Source of the DNA: Orobanche coerulescens | Taxonomy: Eukaryota; Streptophyta; Magnoliopsida; Lamiales; Orobanchaceae | Reading direction: 5' to 3' | DNA length: 64,000 nucleotides | NCBI GenBank assembly: GCA_033398695.1 | Contig: CM065814.1 | Coordinates: 82,602,358-82,666,357 of the forward strand | Shown here: positions 44,481 through 57,196 of the stretch, piece by piece | Layout: every line of letters starts with the position of its first letter | How positions within the stretch are numbered: position 1 is the stretch's first letter | Made by a program: the position numbers and the translations under genes | Notes under the pieces: model-generated | Seen by the model: only the letters and a program-made list of their open reading frames with translations | Databases searched by the model: none | What the model was told of the DNA's origin: nothing

Positions 44481-46480
44481 GGCCATGGAAATCAAGCTGG
44501 TACACCTGGTACCGGAGTTGCAAAACCCAGAGTCTACGAGATGAAGAAGGCCGACAATCCCGAATCTAGCATGATCACAGGTACTCTCGAGATCCACTCT
44601 CAGCCCATTTGTGTTCTTTTTGATGTTGGTGCTTCACACTCCTTTTTATCTGCCTCTTGTTTGAGTCGTTTGCAATTAGATCATGTTACCGATTGTGAAC
44701 CTTATGTCATTGGTCTACCCGATGGTAGAAGAATTATTGGTAATCGTGAAGTACAGAACTGTCCGATTCGCGTGAACGACCGTGAGTGGTTGTCAGACTT
44801 GATTGTGGTTGATTTACCTAAAGATGATGTAATCTTGGGCATCGACTGGATGGATCGTCATGATGCCGTGCTTAGCGTCGTAAGCGAATAGTGACCGTCA
44901 CATTTGATGATTGAGTCGAGTGTATTTTTCGGGGTGATAATCCCAGTCATTCCGGGAGAATCATCAGCACAATGAAAGCGGTGAGACTGCTTAATCAAGG
45001 GTGTGTTGGTTATTGGTGCTACCTGACCAAGACAACCGATCGACCAGTTGAGTTGGCCGATATTCCGGTAGTTCGAGATTACCCAGATGTATTTCCGGAT
45101 GAGTTACTTGGCTTACCTCCACGTCGCGATTTAGAGTTTTCTATTGAGTTAGAGCCAGGTACGTCCCCGCTTTCGAAAGCACCGTATTGTATGGAACCGA
45201 CCGAGGTGCAGGAGATGAAGAGACAACTGGAGGAGTTGACTGAGAAAGGCTATATTCAACCTAGTGCGTCCCCTTGGGGAGCGCCGGTGTTATTCGTACG
45301 GAAGAAAGACGGATCACTGCGTTTGTGTATTGATTACCGTGAGCTGAACAAAGTAACAATCATTAACAAATATCCATTACCTCGTATCGATGATTTGCTG
45401 GATAAGCTCCAAGGAGCCGCTGTATTTTCCAAGATCGACTTGAGATCCGGGTACCACCAATTGCGGATTCAAGAGTCTGACATTCCAAAGACATCTTTTC
45501 GCACTCCTTATGGGCATTATGAGTTCTTTGTCATGCCATTCAGACTGACTAATGCACCAACAGTGTTCATGGAGTTAATGAATCGGGTTTTTATTAATTA
45601 TCTGGATCGTTTTGTAGTCGTTTTTATTGACGACATTCTGATTTACTCTCGTGACCATGAAGGGCATGAGTGTCACCTCCGTCAGGTTCTCAATGCGTTA
45701 AGGCGAGAACAACTCTATGGAAAATTTTCTAAGTGTGAATTCTGGATGCCTGAAGTTATTTTTCTTGGACATGTAATATCAGCAGATGGAGTGAGAGTAG
45801 ACCCACAGAAGACATAAGCCATCCGAGAATGGCTACCTCCGAAGAACGTGAAGGAAGTTCGCAGTTTCCTAAGTCTAGCAGGCTATTACCGACAGTTTGT
45901 GGAAGGTTTTTCCAAAATTGCTCAACCGATGACTAATCTGTTGAGGAAAGATAAGAAATATTTGTGGTCGGAAACATGTCAGCAATGTTTTGATGAACTC
46001 AAGAGTCGATTAATTTCATCACCTGTTTTGGTTCTACCAAAAGGAACAGAAGGATTCGTAGTATATAGTGATGCGTCGAGACAGGGCCTTGGCTGCGTAT
46101 TAATGCAGAATGGGAAAGTGATCACCTATGCATCTAGACAGTTGCGACCCTACAAGGTCAACTAACCGACCCATGATTTGGAGTTAGCAGCTGTGGTGTT
46201 TGCTTTAAAAATCTGGCGCCACTATCTGTATGGAATTACCTCTCAGATTTTTATGGACCACAAGAGCCTGAAGTACATTTTTACTCAGAAAGAGTTGAAT
46301 ATGAGGCAGAGGATGTGGCTAGATCTAATCAAAGACTATGATATCGAGATCATTTATCATCCGGGCAAGGTAAATGTGGTTGCCGTGGCCTTGAGTTGTA
46401 AAACCGTACAGGAGCAGATACTTGCCTGCTTGACCGCCCAGAGAGAATTGCAGTTAGAGTTCATGAGGCCGGAGATTGAG
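44481..46480 (+). pseudogene. pol: pol part 1 of G: protease, RT, RNase H
   Basis: Protease: ICVLFDVGASHSFLS, where the active D-[ST]-G reads D-V-G. A one-base deletion near 44875 shifts the frame. RT from 44972: [44 protein letters not shown] and intact [13 protein letters not shown] at 45815-45817. RNase [16 protein letters not shown] at 46163, [27 protein letters not shown]; the last catalytic Asp (usually NVVADALSR) is Val (NVVAVALSC). So both protease and RNase H have lost key residues while the RT motif is intact. Confidence 0.88.
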
Positions 46481-47892
46481 GTCTGGTTACAGTGCATTCA
46501 GGGACAACTTTGCAAGCTTGAGATTTCATCGTCCCTTGATGAGATAGTTAGGACAAAACAGATGACAGACCCATTTTTATCTAGAATTCGGGGAGAAAAA
46601 GAACAGGAGAAGGCCCCTAGATTTGTGGTTCACGAGGACGGACTGATAGGCTTCAAAAATCGAGTATGTGTACTGGTGGATGAAGAGTTTAGGAACACTA
46701 TTTTGAAGGAGGCTCATGCTACCTCGTATTCCATACACCCAGGATCGGACAAAATGTATAAGGATTTGAAGTCGTATTATTGGTGGGGTAACATGGAACG
46801 GGAAGTTGCAGAATTCGTTTCGAGGTGCTTGACCTGACAGCAGGTCAAGATTGAACATCAGCGACCAGCGGGCATGTTGAAACCACTCCCGATTCCCGAG
46901 TGGAAGTGGGAAGACATATCGACAGATTTTATTACTAGCTTGCCAACGAGCCGACGAGGCATGAATACGATTTGGGTGATTGTGGATTGATTGACCAAAT
47001 CAGCCCACTTCTTGGAGATTAAAGATACATGGGGTCCTGAGAGGTTGGCCCAGTTGTTCATTAAAGAGATTGTGAGGCTGCATGGTACCCCCAAGAGTAT
47101 TGTATCAGATCATGATGGACGGTTCGTGTTACATTTCTGGAAGGCAGTTCATCGTGCGATGGGTGCACAGTTGAACTTCAGTACGACATTTCATCCTCAG
47201 ACCAACAGTTAGTCTGAGAGGACTATTCAAACTCTAGAAGATATGTTGATGGCGTGTGCTCTCGATTGGAAGTACGATTGGGAAGCCCAACTACCGTTGG
47301 TAGAATTCACATATAACAACAGTTGGCACGCCTCGATCAAGATGGCTGTCGTTGTAGGTCCCCTCTGTGTTGGGACGAATTATCTGAATCCATTGGTACA
47401 AAACCTGATATGTTGTTAGCATCCAGCGAAAAGATCGCTCTGATTAAGAGTCATTTGTTAACGGCTCAGAGCCGCCATAAATCGTATGCAGATAATCGTC
47501 GGCGACCACTCGAGTTTGAGGTTGGTGATCATGTACTAGTAAAAGTGTCCCCTACTCGAGGTGTTTTCCTTTTTGGGAAGAAAGGCAAGCTGAGCCCGAG
47601 GTATATTGGTCTGTTTGAGATTTTGGATCGTGTAGACGACCTAGCCTATCGTTTGGCATTACCACCAGTTTTGAGTCGAATTCACAACGTATTCCATGTA
47701 TCCCAGTTGAGGAAGTATGTTGATGACCCGATCCATGTTATTCGATTCGACGAGGTCGAGATAGCCGATGACCATTCGTATGAAGAACGTCCTATGCGGA
47801 TACTTGAGAGGAGAGTCAAGCAGTTGAGGAACAAGGCGATTCCCTTATTGAAGATTCAGTGGTCGAGACACGGAGTCGAGGAGGCTACATGA
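46481..47892 (+). pseudogene. pol: pol part 2 of G: integrase and chromodomain
   Basis: Zinc region: [18 protein letters not shown] then CLT-stop-QQ, where TGA replaces the second zinc Cys (46837). Core: D in [14 protein letters not shown] at 46988, D in IVSDHDGRF, TAG at 47210, then the Glu in [11 protein letters not shown] small deletion with frameshift lies near 47345. The C-terminal domain (FEVGDHVLVKVSPTRGV, SPRYIGLFEILDRV, IHNVFHVSQLRKYV) is followed by a chromodomain-like tail (RPMRILERRVKQLRNKAIPL, IQWSRHGVEEAT) that stops at TGA where Trp is expected. A chromodomain can guide integration to marked chromatin (family knowledge). Confidence 0.85.
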
Positions 47893-47941
47893 GAGACTGA
47901 GGATAGCATGTGACAGAGATACCCCGAGTTGTTTACCCCTT

Positions 47942-47959
47942 AGTTTCGGGGACGAAACT
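47942..47959 (+). other. PPT-adjacent hairpin of G
   Basis: AGTTTCG-GGGA-CGAAACT, 7-bp arms with a GGGA loop, just before the polypurine tract. Same as in D. Confidence 0.7.
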
Positions 47960-47964
47960 CCTTT

Positions 47965-47975
47965 AAAGGGGGGAG
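47965..47975 (+). other. Polypurine tract of G
   Basis: AAAGGGGGGAG, two bases before the LTR start TGTAATACCC. Confidence 0.92.
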
Positions 47976-47977
47976 TA

Positions 47978-50852
47978 TGTAATACCCATCTAAACTCTTG
48001 TCCTTACTGTTGTATTCTTCATATAAATCTAGCACTGTTGTACCATATTTGTGTTTATTGTAATGATTATATTGATGAGTTATGTTAAATCAAATTGTTT
48101 AGCTTTGTTGTTCTTACTATAGTTGATTGTTAGATGTTATTGGGAGAATTTCATTTTACTTGTTGTTGCCCCTAGCGTGCGCTAACTTGTTATCTTTACA
48201 TACGCTATGTACGTAGCATTATGTACGTAACGATCTTATGTTAACGTACGTAATGCGGAGTATCTATCATCATCTCGCCTTTCAGTGGGTGGGACCGAGC
48301 GTGTAGGTAGTGGTCGGGAGTCGATCGTGACAGCCTAGTCAACGGCCATTACGTACGTAATGACCCTGCCTTAGCGTACGTAATGTACAAGAGCCTTACG
48401 TACATCCATTTTGGCAACGTACGTAAGAACATGTGTATTTTGAGTCAGTAGCATCTGAGAATCTGTTACGTACGTAATGCTCATAAGGTTACGTACGTAA
48501 TGTTTGTAAACTACGCTAATTTTTAGCTATAGCGTACGTAATGCTGAATTCGGGTTATAAAAGTATGGGTTGCCTTTCATTTCTACACGACTCTATTCCA
48601 TCCTCCCTCTCTCAAAACCGATCCCCTGCCCCCTTAGATCATATTCTTGCCCTCCAATCTCGTGTTAGAGATACAACACTTGGATTATAGCTTGGTAACT
48701 AGAAGCTAGGAGTGTGTTCTTGGAAGATTTGGTGCTATTCTTCATCCCTTTATTGAGGTTGGTTATCTTACTCTTATTGTTCCATATGATTGTTGATGTT
48801 AGTAGTAGAATAACCTGGTAGATCATGATAAACATTGAAGTTATGTACAAATTTAGTTTGGAACATGATAATATTGTTAGAACTATTCCTTGAATGATTG
48901 GTGAAGTTGTGGAATAACATGTTCAATATAAAACCCTTAGGTAATCATGTTAAAATCAGGAGATTAGAGTTATGAATATATTCTTAATTGCTAGTAGGAT
49001 CCTATGATGTTATAGCCATATATTGGTGAAGGTTTAACAACTCATTGGGAATAATTTGATGATGTCTTTAGAATTTCAAAAACCCTCAATGATATAATTA
49101 TGTTTTGAACAAATTTTTTTAAGGGATGATAATGGATTATGAAGAACACAAGTATAACCTTTATATATTCAAGATAATCGGGTATGTTGATAACTCAAGA
49201 AGGTGTTGATCACTACATTAATATGTTGATAGTGTTTTAGGATGATTATAACAATTATGAGTGATAATGATGCGGTGGAATTAATGGGTGAATTCTATTA
49301 TGTTGATCCTCGTATATTAGGATGACGTAAATTAAGATGATGTTTTTATTATGCTTAAAATTTAAAGTTATTATTTTATTTCTGGATTGGCTTAACATAA
49401 TCATTGGGAAGATGATGAAGAATGTAAAGAAACACAAACTTTTAACATGTTAAACGTTAATCGGAAGTGTTGATGGGTTGAGAGTGTGTTTAATCATCAT
49501 AGTATTACATTGATAATGTTCTTGACTTCAAATGCTGGTCATTAATGTTACAATATGTGGACGAATCTAATGAACTTGATATATGATAATTCATAATTGG
49601 AGCGTTAGAATGTTCAATAGGATAGGTGAACAATTCGAGTAAAATTACGAATATTGTTTCTATGAATTAATACCATTATCGTACGAATGTGTTGTTGAAT
49701 GAATTACGTTTCATTCAAGGTTGCTTTTTCAAGTGAGTATTGTTAGATGAAGATACCATTTATTTGTTCGTTCAAAGAAGGATTATTCATCTACGGAATT
49801 GAGGCAAGTTATCTTGCTTGGTTATAATGATGGTTGAATTCTTGTGATTATTATGGGCATCGTGTATATTAAATGTTCTGTGAATCTATGATTCATGATG
49901 TGGTGATGTCTTTGATCGTGTTACCATTTGTGGTGGGATTGTATTCCCAAGCTTATCGCCCTTGTTACCGCTGGTCTCGTTGAACTTTGTGGTCACTTCG
50001 GTGAGTTGTTCGATTCATTGATAAAGTGTAATTCATTGGATTTTCGTTGTCATGTTGCATCGTGACATCTCTGGAGTCATATCTGCGTGCCGATTGGTTA
50101 TGTGTAGGATTTTTAGCCGGGCACTTGATGGTCATGCGTGGATGTTTCTTCATTAGATCGTGCACACGAGACGTAGTTCGTGAGGCTAATTAGGTACATC
50201 TTCCTACGTATATTTTGGATTCCGTATAAGGGGTGGACATGTGCACGGATACATTTCCATATAGGGCGTACTATGACATCCGTCTTGAGCCATATTATTT
50301 GGTCGTTCGTATGTTTGGATATGTTCGACAGTTGGGACTGACTGTTTATATGCCTGCGGGGTATATTCAGTAGTCGTTTGTTTCTTTGAGATCCGTATGT
50401 ATATGAATTGTATAATGCCATGAAAATTATTATCATGTATAGCTGACCCTGTGGTTTGGGCGAAATACTTGTATTTCAGGGCGAGGAAAGGGCAAGGCAC
50501 AGGAAGAGCACGATGGTGGCGGAGGATTTTGAAGGATGCTAATTCGGGGGGGCCAAGTCTTTTGATGTTTGGTTATGTCTTGCTGTGTTTTTTTCATTTT
50601 ATTTTATTTCGGGTGAATATATTATAATTTGTAAGGTATTTTCCATCTTCATATGGTCTATACCGAATTTGGATCTTGTGTATGGTTGCGTGAGTTGATA
50701 TATGTATGACTTATACTCCACATCGGGGTTTTGATTAATATTGTGGTTCGGTACCACGTTGATGGGATGTTAAATTTCACGTTGTGATATCGCCTGGTGG
50801 GTCCCGGTGGGGTCCACGGTACTGTAATAGCCGCCGTTTTCGGGGTGTTACA
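47978..50852 (+). mobile_element. G 3' LTR (2875 bp)
   Basis: Same length as the 5' LTR. Palindrome cores are at 48198, 48221, 48244; 48351, 48374, 48398, 48417; 48468, 48491, 48509 and 48532; TATA box at 48555-48563. Ends CGGGGTGTTACA followed by GTAAC. Confidence 0.93.
48196..48544. repeat. Phased palindrome clusters (G 3' LTR)
   Basis: Same three clusters as in the 5' LTR with intervals 23, 23; 23, 24, 19; 23, 18, 23. Some copies decayed in one LTR are intact in the other (48351 ACGTACGT against 40341 ACTTACAT). Confidence 0.9.
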
Positions 50853-51359
50853 GTAACCTGCATTCTGGCAGCAGATTCCATCCTGCTGCCCGATCGGTCC
50901 GAACGACCTTTAAAATGCGATGACTCGGAAAATGCGATGAAACACTTATAAAGAATTCTCAACAATGAACAAAAGCATGAAACGAACATGCGATTCCGAC
51001 AATCCAAAAGTAGGTAAAACGAGCACGTAAGCACGTACCCAAAACTTTGGAAAATTACAAAACTGCCCAAATGTTCGAAAAATCGCGATACAAGATTGAA
51101 TAATAATTTCGAAGTTCTCAACATGACCACAAATGATAAATGAACTTGTTGGAGAGACAAAATAGCAGTTCCGAGCAAGATTCACAAGAATCGGACCCAA
51201 ATACGGAAAAATCGCAATAATATGCCGATTAACCCGAAACAATATCAAAACTTGCTCGAATGACAAAATGTGCAGAACAACACATGTCCAAAATGTGTCA
51301 ATGAACACAACAAGTCGCTAGAATCGGAAAATACAGGAATAAAAAATATGGGTATTACA
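50853..51359 (-). mobile_element. D LTR2, right part (U3 start)
   Basis: Opens with the right target copy GTAAC (50853-50857), continues CTGCATTCTGGCAGCAG as in LTR1, and ends GGTATTACA, the LTR start on the minus strand. It holds the ~77 bp that LTR1 lacks. Confidence 0.88.
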
Positions 51360-51363
51360 TTCT

Positions 51364-51396
51364 ACCCCCTTAAAAGAAGTTTCGTCCTCGAAATTT
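51364..51396 (-). other. Polypurine tract and hairpin of D internal 2
   Basis: Tract CTTTTAAGGGGGTA on the minus strand (51364-51376), then hairpin arms AAGTTTCG (51377-51384) and CGAAATTT (51389-51396) with one wobble pair. Confidence 0.75.
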
Positions 51397-51449
51397 AAAA
51401 CAATGAAAACAAGGCAACAACAAAGCAAGTAACTAACAGATCGCATCTC

Positions 51450-52508
51450 TCAAGGATCTCTCAGAGTCAATCTCAATATCGGTGCTGAAGTCTGCGCCTC
51501 GGAGGACTCGGCGACCATCTCGGAAAACTGGATTATATGCCCCTCAAGTCCGCACTTGTAACACGTTACTGGTGGGGAAGGACAATATGCCCGAACATGT
51601 CCCGACACATTACAGTTGAAACACCTCCTGGCCTTACCAAGTTTCAAAGCTGCCGACTTGGAACTCTTAGTTCCTTCAACGGGCGATGGAGCTTCGCATC
51701 AAAAAGTCCACAGTGTTGCGGTTTAGAAACTCCGACTCCTGTAGTGACAGCAAAATCATCAGACTTCCTCTATTTCTTCGACTCGGGCACACATTCAATC
51801 GATAACGAAGCTAGCTCGTATGCTAATGCTCGATTCTGATAATCTTTTAACATGGTGTAAGTGAGTCCTGCCATATACTGGCGAATCTCCGGCTTCATCC
51901 GCATGTCAAAATGACGGATCTTCTCTTCTTCGGTCCTCACCTAATCTCGCACATAGCCGAGTTGTTTCCTATAATCGACAATTGCTTGAGACACCGGTAC
52001 ATCTTGCAGTTTTGCCAAATAAAAATCATAAATTCTCTGCTCTCTTATCGGTTCCTGACAAAACTCGGCTTCCATTAACTCCTAGAACTCCACCCACATG
52101 ACAACACGATCCCGAGGCTTAACAACCTCCCACCAGTTGGCGGCATGTCTATCAAGAAAGTACTGAGCGATGAGTATTTTCCACTATTCGGGGCAAAGAA
52201 CTACTTCGAATATATTTCCCAACTGAAAAAGCCAACCATCCCAGCCCAGTGCATCTGCGGCACCAGCGAAACGAGGGGGATTCATATGAACCACTTCTCT
52301 TGCCCATTGGTTTGTGCCGATGTTCTGGGTCACAGCTGTGTTACGTTGAACCGCCTGGGTCAACTAAGTCATCTGTGTCGCTACTTGTTGCAATATAGTA
52401 GCAACACCAATGCCCATGCCATCACTGAAAACATTCTCTTGGTCCTGCATCTGATCCTTATGACTACTTGTACCTCGGTCACGACCACGACCTCTACCCC
52501 TAGGCATA
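51450..52508 (-). pseudogene. gag: gag of D internal 2, broken
   Basis: Start ATG 52507-52505, one base after the acceptor-like CAG. N-terminus MPRGRGRGRDRGTSSHKDQ; stop at 52364 where internal 1 reads through; capsid fragments follow in shifting frames. The C-terminal part (51647-51450) keeps a full zinc knuckle CFNCNVSGHVRAYC and a second with its last Cys missing, the same defect as in internal 1. That suggests the defect predates the duplication. Confidence 0.78.
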
Positions 52509-54035
52509 CTGAACAAGTAATCACTCAGCACAACGGCACACAATATCGTAAAACAAAATACCAATTTGTCAACTCAGCACAACATATCAACATAAAGCAT
52601 CAAATAGCAACACGATGATAATTACATGAATACAAAAATTTCAATAGCAACAAATGAAACTTACGGTCATAACAAACGGATCACGTAACCGTATCAACAA
52701 AAAAAAATTACGTCCATTATCATTACAATCACGGCCATAATATACCACACATGTTGGCCAATCATTGTTAACATTCCTTTTAAAACTCCATGAGGATCCA
52801 TTTAAATAATATCATTAGAAAATCTTTGAATCTGTATGATTATTCGAAATAAAATTTTGAAAGTACTTTTAGGTACCTCGGGCTATTTTATCAATACAAG
52901 AACTCCAGTTCAAACCATTTGTTTTTGAAAACCTTTGCATAACCATAACTCGGAACAACAAGTTTCCTCGAAATCAACATCATCTAGATGACCATGTCAT
53001 CACTTATCATCATCTCAAATAACAATACATAAGGTATCGCGTGGTCATGCCCTCTTAGCATCGACCCTCGAAGGTTCTGTTGAACCATTCCCAGGTTGAA
53101 AAACCATTCATACATGTACTAAACATTTCCACCAATCAACAATCATATCGGAAATGACATTATACAAACCATAAGGCATACCCAAACCATGCAACACGAT
53201 ATTTGGGTACATACCCAAAATTTTACAAATCTGAATTTTAAAGTTTAAATCGAGTAAGATGTTTCATATTTCGCTATTTATTTTTGAGAATAAAAGAAAT
53301 CATATTTTATTTTGAAATACAAAAAATTTGTGATGTGAAAGATTTTTTTAAAATCGTGTACTCGAGTTATTTTGAAAATAAACTGTTAGGCTAAAACCAT
53401 CTCTAAAATCTTTTCAAACGTGACAAAAGATTAACGACGGTATCGTTTTTACAATATGTCCAAAATACTTCAAAACATATTTTTCGAATACTGTCGTAGA
53501 GTTTCATTTGAGAATACAATGCCGGTTCGCCAAATTCAAACAATTTTCAAAATCCAAACGAACCTGCCGTTTAAATGCACCGTCAAAAGATTTTCGAATT
53601 TTGGCTTTCCACATACTTACTCAAGTCTGTGAAATTCTCATAAAAGCGTTTTCAAACACGCACGCAGCAGACATAATTGTCAATGGGACCAAGTTGTAGC
53701 ATATAACAACACTTAGCAAAATAATAAATTCTCAAGCACATGCCTATACGGCATTCAAAATCACAAATCCAGCAAACACAACTCATGAACACCAAATTCA
53801 AACATATGTCAAACAATCTATCTGAGTTTCTCAACAACTCTACCATTGATACACTTTCTGGAACACATCGATGTTCAAGGTTTTGTATCGCTCTACACCA
53901 ATTGGTGTCCAATCCATAAATACTAGTTCATTACCCACGTAATATGCCACAAATATCAAATACAAATTCCATCTCCCGACACGCATGTAAACAGTCATGA
54001 AACACAGATAATGTACATAAAATAGGAGACTTACA
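52509..54035 (-). other. Probable leader intron of D internal 2
   Basis: Donor GTGT|GTAAGTC at 54035 and acceptor ending at 52509. It includes the degenerate palindrome cluster 52661-52740 (cores 52663, 52683, 52710, 52731). No gene is present. Confidence 0.5.
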
Positions 54036-54187
54036 CAGGTCACACGAAGATGGTGGTTGTACCACGATACTAATCACGACCGATATCTCAGACGACGCAT
54101 CGCGACATGACTCAGTCAGACAAAATCCGACGAGACCAGACTCAACAAACACAACTTGACCCGATAGCCTAGGTTTCCACAACCTAA

Positions 54188-54199
54188 GCTTCAATACCA
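54188..54199 (-). other. Primer-binding site, D internal 2
   Basis: Minus strand TGGTATTGAAGC. It differs from internal 1 (TGGTATCGGAGC) by C to T and G to A at one CG, i.e. decay of both strands of a methylatable site. Confidence 0.75.
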
Positions 54200-54204
54200 T
54201 ATTC

Positions 54205-56396
54205 TGTAACATCCCCAATCCACTCGGGAATATTACAGCGCCGCAGAGCCTCTCTGTGAGATATACTAGGCTAATTACAGAAACAGGACATCACATTACT
54301 TGCCGACATGGCTAAATAACGAACCATTAGACCGATTTGGTCTTTCATCACAAACATACAACTTAAACTTCATATATATATATATCTTTCAAAACTCATA
54401 GCCGTACAGGGGTCAAAATACAACAACACTCCCATACAGTGGGAAAACACTACAACCGAAAAGAAAATACATTACGATCACCAGTACCAGGTATTAGTCT
54501 TCACATAATTAGTATCGTTTGTCTTCCATCATCCTTCGTACCGATCTTGTGATTAGCTCCCCAAGAACCTGCAAGTACATGGACGCAATACAGACATTCA
54601 CCCCCCGATTTCTCGGGGGTTAGCAAAATTCCACTATTTTGCTAGTGCAAGTATAAAGTGCAAATACGAGCCGTACACATCATCCTCCGAGAACATAATA
54701 ATCGAGAACATCCAACCAGTTAATCATAACAAAGACTTCCCGAGATAATTCACTTGATTAAAACCCTTTGAACCATGAAATTTAGGAATGAAATCAATGT
54801 ACATCTTGCAAAACAATTTAAGATCTCGGGAGTTTTAAAAACATTTGGAATTTAAGAAATCTCATCTTATCGAAAATTACTTAGGGACATAGCCCAAAGA
54901 TCATTTTCCAAAATACAAATCCGATAACAAAACATGGGGTTCATGACCCAATCATACGATTCTGATCACAAAACATGGGGTCCATGACCCAATCATCCAT
55001 ATCAACATATTCCCAAGGATTATTCGCATCCCGTGCTAGCAAGCCACGAACCTCAGAGCCTCCTCGAGACATACCCGAGTGACTAACCCAATGGGAAACC
55101 ACACAATATCACATATCATCGTGACAACAGTCACAATTACCACAACCATGACATACGTTCATAGCTATCCCGGCCGCGAGACCTACCCAGTTTGGACAAC
55201 CCATGACACGTACGTCACACAACCAAACCACAACTATAAGTTATCCTGGCATCGGGCTAGCAAGACACGAACCTCGGAGCCTCCACGAGACATACCCGTT
55301 TGGATAACTCTATGGTCACGCCCGATCCGTACTAGCAAGGACGGATCCCAGAGGTTCAACAAACCCTACCCGGTGGAACATAACATTACAATCATCACAC
55401 AACAACAAGGAAGTACAATTTCCAAACAACCGAACATCACAACCTCCTTACAAAGGAGTCACAACTAATATCACACAACATCACATATTTGCTAAACGAG
55501 TACACGTATCAATATAAAATCCTCGACAAGCGAAAAAGGACTACTATAACCACGTAATATGACTACAACATATTCCAACATACCACACTAATACATATAT
55601 TCAGAAAAACACATTTGTTCAGAAAACACATGAGTTGTCTTTATAGAAACCGTTATTGAAATATATACCAATTCTTTGGGAAATTCATTATAAGCATTAA
55701 AGTAGCACACATAATTGGTCACCAACTACTATTTCTACGAAACACGTAATATATAGGCAAGATACTTGCCTCGAATTGTCGCAAGCAATAGAAAACCGGT
55801 CGTAGTATGTCGGCACGAATCGTCTATGAGTCCTCCGACTCCGCCGGACACCAACACTCGATAATTACTATGAACGATAAAACCCACAATGAGAATAATT
55901 CCCTTAACATAACGTGAATCCGCTGCACCAATTAAACAAACAATTAAAGTTCAAGGGTTTCCCTCAAAATGGTCAAGAACACGAATCGATCCGATAATTC
56001 ATGAAAAATGAAATTCAAACCATGAATTATGATCAACAAGACTGGATATAAATGACGGAACCAACAATCTTCGATTAGGATTTCAAAATCAAGAAAAACC
56101 CCCAAATATTCCCGAAATAGGATTTTAAGATGATTACCTAGATTAAAAGGGGAAAAGATGATTTGATGTTGTTAATCCACACCAAGATCTTGATGATTAT
56201 GTTGTAGGATTGAAGATTGGGGAACTTTCATAAAGAATCACCCCAAAATCTCCTCAAGAACTCTGGTCGTCGCGTGAGAGTGGAAATGACAAATTCTGTC
56301 CCAACACAGAAAAGGCCGCTGCCTAAAAAGACCCCTAGTTACGGTCGTAACATAATTGCCATTACGGATGTAACACACTGGCCATTACGGCCGTAA
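54205..56396 (-). mobile_element. D LTR3 (outer 5' LTR, truncated)
   Basis: Starts TGTAACATCCCCAATCC and matches LTR1/LTR2 until the third palindrome of its array, where it stops; about the last 0.45-0.5 kb of the LTR is absent. No gene is present. Confidence 0.85.
56339..56396. repeat. Phased palindrome array (D LTR3), cut at a motif edge
   Basis: Cores start at 56341, 56364 and 56387, intervals 23 and 23. The third is a perfect TTACGGCCGTAA (56385-56396), and D sequence ends with its last base. Confidence 0.9.
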
Positions 56397-57055
56397 ATTC
56401 GAAAACTTACAACCATAGCTCGCATGAAGACTTAGGCGGCGCGGCACAGTGATGTTATTTGTGGCCGGTCAATCAAAAGACACATCTGGACCCAAAATTA
56501 ACTCGACTGCCAAGATATCCATAAATCTTAGCTCCAATACCATATTCTGTAGCAACCCGATATATTCAGGATTATTAACCGCATAAATCCTCTATATAAG
56601 GATTTATTTAGGCTAAGAATTTCAAACAAACATTTATTAAATGCCAACAGTGAAAATATTATTACAAAGAAGGTTTTTCAAAAAGTGAGAAATAATAGTG
56701 ACAAGAATTCTCCATACATGACCAATCAAAAACATAAAAAAGGCAATGTACTCGAGTACTTATTCAAATATAAACACAAATGGAAAGAACTTCTCCGAGC
56801 CGTCAACGTCACTGTGTACCCTCGCCATCATGCTGCCCCTGTGGTTGTTTTCCCGTTCTCTTGGATCCTAAACATAAAACACATGTCCACCGCCCAAGAG
56901 GTTAACACAACGATGCTAGTAAAATTACGATAATTTATACAACAATAGATTACTCAACATCTCATGAAGAATAACAACAATAACAACAAGCCTCTCCTAC
57001 GAGAAGACTAACACTGCATTACAGAACTTGACAATCACAACATATACATGGTAGT

Positions 57056-57196
57056 TCGATGATCCAGCATTCACTGCATAGATCCCAAGATGATCCTGTC
57101 GAACCAACACGAGGTGGAAAACTCATTCAATGATCCAGTGCACACTAGCATAGATCCCAAGATAATCCCGTCAGACCAACACGAGGTGTACAAATG
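57056..57196. repeat. 71-bp tandem duplication in LTR E
   Basis: Two copies (from 57056 and 57127) marked by ATGATCCAG, ATAGATCCCAAGAT.ATCC and CCAACACGAGGTG. It lies where the D and D' LTRs have their own short repeats. Confidence 0.75.

Larger units (their letters stand above)
39968..50852 (+). mobile_element. Element G: full-length Ty3/gypsy chromodomain element (Tekay-like)
   Basis: Two LTRs of 2875 bp each, TGTAATACCC...GGTGTTACA, flank a 5.1 kb internal: primer site, leader intron, gag, protease, RT, RNase H, integrase, chromodomain, polypurine tract. It is inserted in the last palindrome of the D LTR2 array with a 5-bp duplication. LTRs differ at about 14 of the first 285 positions by eye, mostly C/T and G/A. 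The RT sequence, C-terminal chromodomain and long LTRs suggest the Tekay/Del group (from memory, not searched). The coding region has many stops. Confidence 0.93.
2790..56396 (-). mobile_element. Element D: gag-only gypsy, head-to-tail dimer (three LTRs, two internals), heavily nested
   Basis: On the minus strand the order is LTR3 (54205-56396), internal 2, LTR2 (8263-51359, split), internal 1, LTR1 (2790-5399). Both internals start with a tRNA-Met-like primer site and end with a polypurine tract. Each internal is about 2.85 kb and codes only for Gag: no protease, RT or integrase is present. The element is therefore non-autonomous. The outer ends of LTR1 and LTR3 are lost, so no target duplication can be checked. 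LTR2 holds copia C (with A and B inside) and gypsy G. The two internals look about 92% identical by eye near their 3' ends. Confidence 0.85.

Noticed and set aside
56685..56933. 82-codon frame in E
   Set aside because: Inside an LTR, no domain, no counterpart in related LTRs.
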